A DNA stretch of 64,000 bases from Tabrizicola flagellatus. Its GTDB lineage: Bacteria > Pseudomonadota > Alphaproteobacteria > Rhodobacterales > Rhodobacteraceae. Positions 61,817 through 64,000 of this stretch are shown one piece after another. The position numbers and the translations under genes were made by a program. The stretch lies in NCBI RefSeq assembly GCF_008271465.1, contig NZ_VMDU01000002.1:248001-312000 (forward strand), given 5' to 3'. The first letter of the stretch is position 1. Each line of letters starts with the position of its first letter. The notes beneath the pieces were generated by a model. The model had not been told where the DNA came from, searched no databases, and saw only the letters and a program-made list of their open reading frames with translations.

Positions 61817-61842
61817 TCCGGCAGGCCTTTATCGAAAGTCGG

Positions 61843-61860
61843 AGGATTTTCGAAAATCCT
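61843..61860. promoter_or_regulatory. 18-bp palindrome upstream of NicX-like gene
   Basis: Perfect palindrome AGGATTTTCGAAAATCCT, sharing ATTTTCGAAAAT with the GntR operator candidate at 58065, and directly followed by a -35 box TTGACA. Could be a shared operator or a terminator for the gene ending at 61816; the promoter next to it favours an operator. Confidence 0.55.
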
Positions 61861-61861
61861 G

Positions 61862-61906
61862 TTGACAGGCCCACGCCCCGCCGACAGACTTTACTCACAA
61901 GTAAAG
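61862..61906 (+). promoter_or_regulatory. Promoter with TTTACT-type operator
   Basis: TTGACA at 61862-61867, 17-bp spacer and CAGACT at 61885-61890, overlapping the inverted repeat CTTTACT-CACA-AGTAAAG (61889-61906). The repeat has TetR/MarR-like geometry and would cover the transcription start. No TetR or MarR gene is in the window. Confidence 0.6.
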
Positions 61907-61945
61907 AAATTCGCAACGCCGCGAATCGTCAACGGGGACGTCGGG

Positions 61946-62998
61946 ATGCTTCAGGAACGCATCGAGGGCAAATGGCTGGCCGCCTTCCGCCGGGTGCTGG
62001 CCTTGAACGGGATCGGCAAGGGCACTCCCATCGCCATCCTGTCGGAAACCCAGTCGCGGCCCGTCCTCGTCCATCTGTGCGAACTGGCGGCCTATGACCT
62101 GGGCGCCGAGTTCTGCATGATCCAGATGCCCACCCCGCCGCAGACCGCCCCCGTTCCGGTCAAGTCCACCGGCACCAGCTGGGCGATCCAGGGCAACCGC
62201 GCGGTGATCGAGGCGTTGAAGCGGGTGGATGTCATCGTCGATTGCACGGTGGAAGGCCTGATCCACGCCCCGGAATGGCCGGAGATCGAGGAAGCGGGCC
62301 GCACGCGCCTCTTGGTCATCACCAACGAACACCCGGAAATCCTGGAGCGGACCGAGCCCAGGGCGGAACACGGGCCGAAGGTTGAGCTTGGCATCCGCAT
62401 GCTGCGCGAGGCGTCCGAGATGCGGGTCACCTCGGCGCTCGGCACCAACCTGGTGGTGGACCTGCGCGGCGCGCCCTGCGGCGGGACGGCGGGGTTCGGG
62501 ACCACGCCGGGATCGGTCGCGCACTGGCCGGGCGGGCTGTGCCTCGCCTTCCCCGGCAAGAACGCGGTGAACGGGCGGATCGTCATGGGGGTGGGCGACA
62601 TGAACCTGACCTTCAAGACGTATCTCACCAGCCAGATCGATTTCACCATCGAGAACGACTTCGTCACCGCCATCAGGGGCGACGGGATCGATGCGCTGCA
62701 CTTGCGCGAATACATGGAGGCCTGGGGCGACCGGAACGCCTACGGGATGTCCCATGTCGGCTGGGGCATGAACCCTGGCGCGCGCTGGGTCAGCGCGGCG
62801 ATGTACGACAAGCGCGACATGCAGGCGGTCGAGTTCCGGGCGCTGGCGGGGTCCTTCCTGTGGTCCACCGGGGCCAACCAGTATGCCGGCCGCTATACGC
62901 TCGGCCATTTCGACCTGCCGATGCGCAACTGCACCATCGCCCTCGACGGGCGCGTCGTCGTGAAGGACGGCGTTCTGCAAGGAGAGCTTGCCCCATGA
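61946..62998 (+). CDS. NicX-like (2,5-dihydroxypyridine 5,6-dioxygenase family) protein
   Basis: 350 aa from ATG 61946, the same length as Pseudomonas NicX; the longer frame from 61862 crosses the operator. The C-terminal half aligns by eye with NicX: YGMSHVGWGMNPGARW, SFLWSTGANQYAG and HFDLPMRNCTI (NicX: SHIGWGLQP, NFLFSTGPN, HLDIPLRNC), including the His-x-Asp metal pair. NicX opens the pyridine ring in nicotinate degradation. Aminopeptidase T-like metallopeptidases are distant relatives and remain possible. ATGA overlap with the next gene. Confidence 0.72.
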   Translation: MLQERIEGKWLAAFRRVLALNGIGKGTPIAILSETQSRPVLVHLCELAAYDLGAEFCMIQMPTPPQTAPVPVKSTGTSWAIQGNRAVIEALKRVDVIVDCTVEGLIHAPEWPEIEEAGRTRLLVITNEHPEILERTEPRAEHGPKVELGIRMLREASEMRVTSALGTNLVVDLRGAPCGGTAGFGTTPGSVAHWPGGLCLAFPGKNAVNGRIVMGVGDMNLTFKTYLTSQIDFTIENDFVTAIRGDGIDALHLREYMEAWGDRNAYGMSHVGWGMNPGARWVSAAMYDKRDMQAVEFRALAGSFLWSTGANQYAGRYTLGHFDLPMRNCTIALDGRVVVKDGVLQGELAP

Positions 62999-64000
62999 CC
63001 ATTCAGACCCCCGTTGCCGCGATGCCGATGAGCAGCCCTGCGGATTACTACGACATGTCCCGTGTCCGCCCCGAGGTCGCCGCCGCCATGCGCAAGATCA
63101 ACGAGATGGGGCCGGTCTTCGCCGCGCGCGCCAAGGCGGTGGATGACGAGGCGTCTTTCCCGACGGCGAACTACCGGGACCTTGCGGATGCGGGGTTCCT
63201 GGGCCTGTCGATCCCGCAGGAATACGGCGGCTGGGGCTTTTCCATGGGCGAATACGCCATGGTCGGCGCCGAGATCGGCAAGTATTGCGGGGCGACCGCG
63301 CTGACCTTCAACATGCACAATTCCTCGATGGCCTGGTCGCGGTTCATGTACGACATGCCGAACCTGACCGAGGCCGAGCGGGCCGAGTTCGCGCCGCTGC
63401 GTGAAAGGCAGTTTCGCCGGGCGATGCAGGAGCGGGCGATCTATTCCCAGCCGATTTCCGAAGGCGGGCAGAACTGGACCTCGAAGCCGAACCAGACCCA
63501 GTGCCGCGCGGTCGAGGGCGGCTGGAAAATCAACGGGTTCAAGAAGTTCGCCTCGCTGGCGGGGTATTGCGACTACTACACCATCGTCTGCACCGAGGTG
63601 TTCGATGGGCAGGAGCCGCGCCACGAGGACACGATGCTGTTCGTCGTGCACAAGGACACGCCGGGCCTGACGGTGAAGGGCGACTGGGACCCCCTGGGGA
63701 TGCGGGGGACGAACAGCCGCGACCTGATCCTGAAAGACGTTTTCGTCACCAAGGACGACCTTCTCATGCCGCGCGGCATCTTCGGCAAGACGCTGCCGAA
63801 CTGGCCGCACATGATGGCCACCCTGTCGCCGACCTACATGGGGGTCGCGCAGGGTGCCTATGACTTCACCATCGCCTACCTCAAGGGCCAGGTTCCCGGC
63901 CAGCCGCCGATCGACCGACGGATGTATGCGACCAAGCGCGTGGCGGTGTCGAAGATGTATGCGCGACTTGCCAACATGCGCGCCCTGTGGTGGCAGGCGT
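62995..64000 (+). CDS. Acyl-CoA dehydrogenase-fold flavoprotein (C-terminus beyond window)
   Basis: Open from ATG 62995 to the right edge (335 codons). N-terminal helical domain YRDLADAGFLGLSIPQEYGGWG, middle beta domain QPISEGGQNW, NGFKKFASLAGYCDYY and DPLGMRGTNSRDLILKDVF, then the start of the C-terminal helices. This is the acyl-CoA dehydrogenase superfamily; some members are FMN monooxygenases fed by flavin reductases, as in DszC-like systems. With a flavin reductase two genes upstream, an oxygenase role is plausible. The catalytic Glu region is largely beyond the edge. Confidence 0.82.
   Translation, partial: MTIQTPVAAMPMSSPADYYDMSRVRPEVAAAMRKINEMGPVFAARAKAVDDEASFPTANYRDLADAGFLGLSIPQEYGGWGFSMGEYAMVGAEIGKYCGATALTFNMHNSSMAWSRFMYDMPNLTEAERAEFAPLRERQFRRAMQERAIYSQPISEGGQNWTSKPNQTQCRAVEGGWKINGFKKFASLAGYCDYYTIVCTEVFDGQEPRHEDTMLFVVHKDTPGLTVKGDWDPLGMRGTNSRDLILKDVFVTKDDLLMPRGIFGKTLPNWPHMMATLSPTYMGVAQGAYDFTIAYLKGQVPGQPPIDRRMYATKRVAVSKMYARLANMRALWWQA

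Overview
The window is GC-rich (roughly two thirds G+C outside one patch) and its genes point to an alphaproteobacterium of the Rhodobacteraceae. The main markers are argH followed by small lipoproteins, lysA followed by a TIGR02302-type protein, short-form HisG with HisZ, B12-dependent NrdJ, AcuI, and many ABC sugar transporters paired with LacI regulators. The genus cannot be fixed from sequence reading alone. Two genes run off the window: an amylosucrase at the left edge and an acyl-CoA-dehydrogenase-like gene at the right edge.

Layout. 1-10.3 kb is mixed housekeeping: amylosucrase, L,D-transpeptidase, ribA, a LacI/PhyH-dioxygenase pair, a response regulator, xthA, a TlpA-like thioredoxin, argH, two tiny lipoproteins and a DUF2834 membrane protein. 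10.3-39.1 kb is a block of carbohydrate catabolism. It holds (a) a LacI - MalEFGK-type ABC - clan GH-J glycosidase operon; (b) a DODA/DoxX pair under a LysR; (c) an L-idonate/gluconate module (IdnD, gluconate 5-dehydrogenase-like SDR, GntK, Gnd, gluconolactonase-like protein, 2-keto-acid reductase) with two GntR-like LacI regulators and an adjoining ribose-type ABC transporter; and (d) a partial inositol module (iolC, iolB, an IolJ-like aldolase, iolE, two Gfo/Idh dehydrogenases) with its own LacI. lysA and TIGR02302 follow directly, so this block appears to sit inside an argH...lysA chromosomal neighbourhood.

43-48.5 kb is accessory. It has an unusual single-chain protein (adenylation + carrier + membrane acyltransferase), an orphan ParB-like protein, an array of REP-like hairpins, and a strikingly AT-richer three-gene cassette whose last gene carries a HEPN-like R-x6-H motif and a likely winged helix. 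48.5-57.2 kb returns to core genes: slyX, hisS-hisZ-hisG, DUF1489, nrdJ, a beta-hydroxyacid dehydrogenase and acuI.

57.3-64 kb is an aromatic / N-heterocycle catabolic cluster. It has a GntR-FCD regulator, gentisate-dioxygenase-like bicupin, fumarylpyruvate-hydrolase-like FAH protein, nitrilase, flavin reductase, NicX-like dioxygenase and an acyl-CoA-dehydrogenase-fold flavoprotein. Shared palindromes before both transcription units suggest common control. The carbohydrate modules also share regulatory logic: GntR-type palindromes lie before both the idonate/gluconate genes and the ABC transporter, linking uptake to catabolism. No transposase, tRNA, rRNA or CRISPR array was seen.
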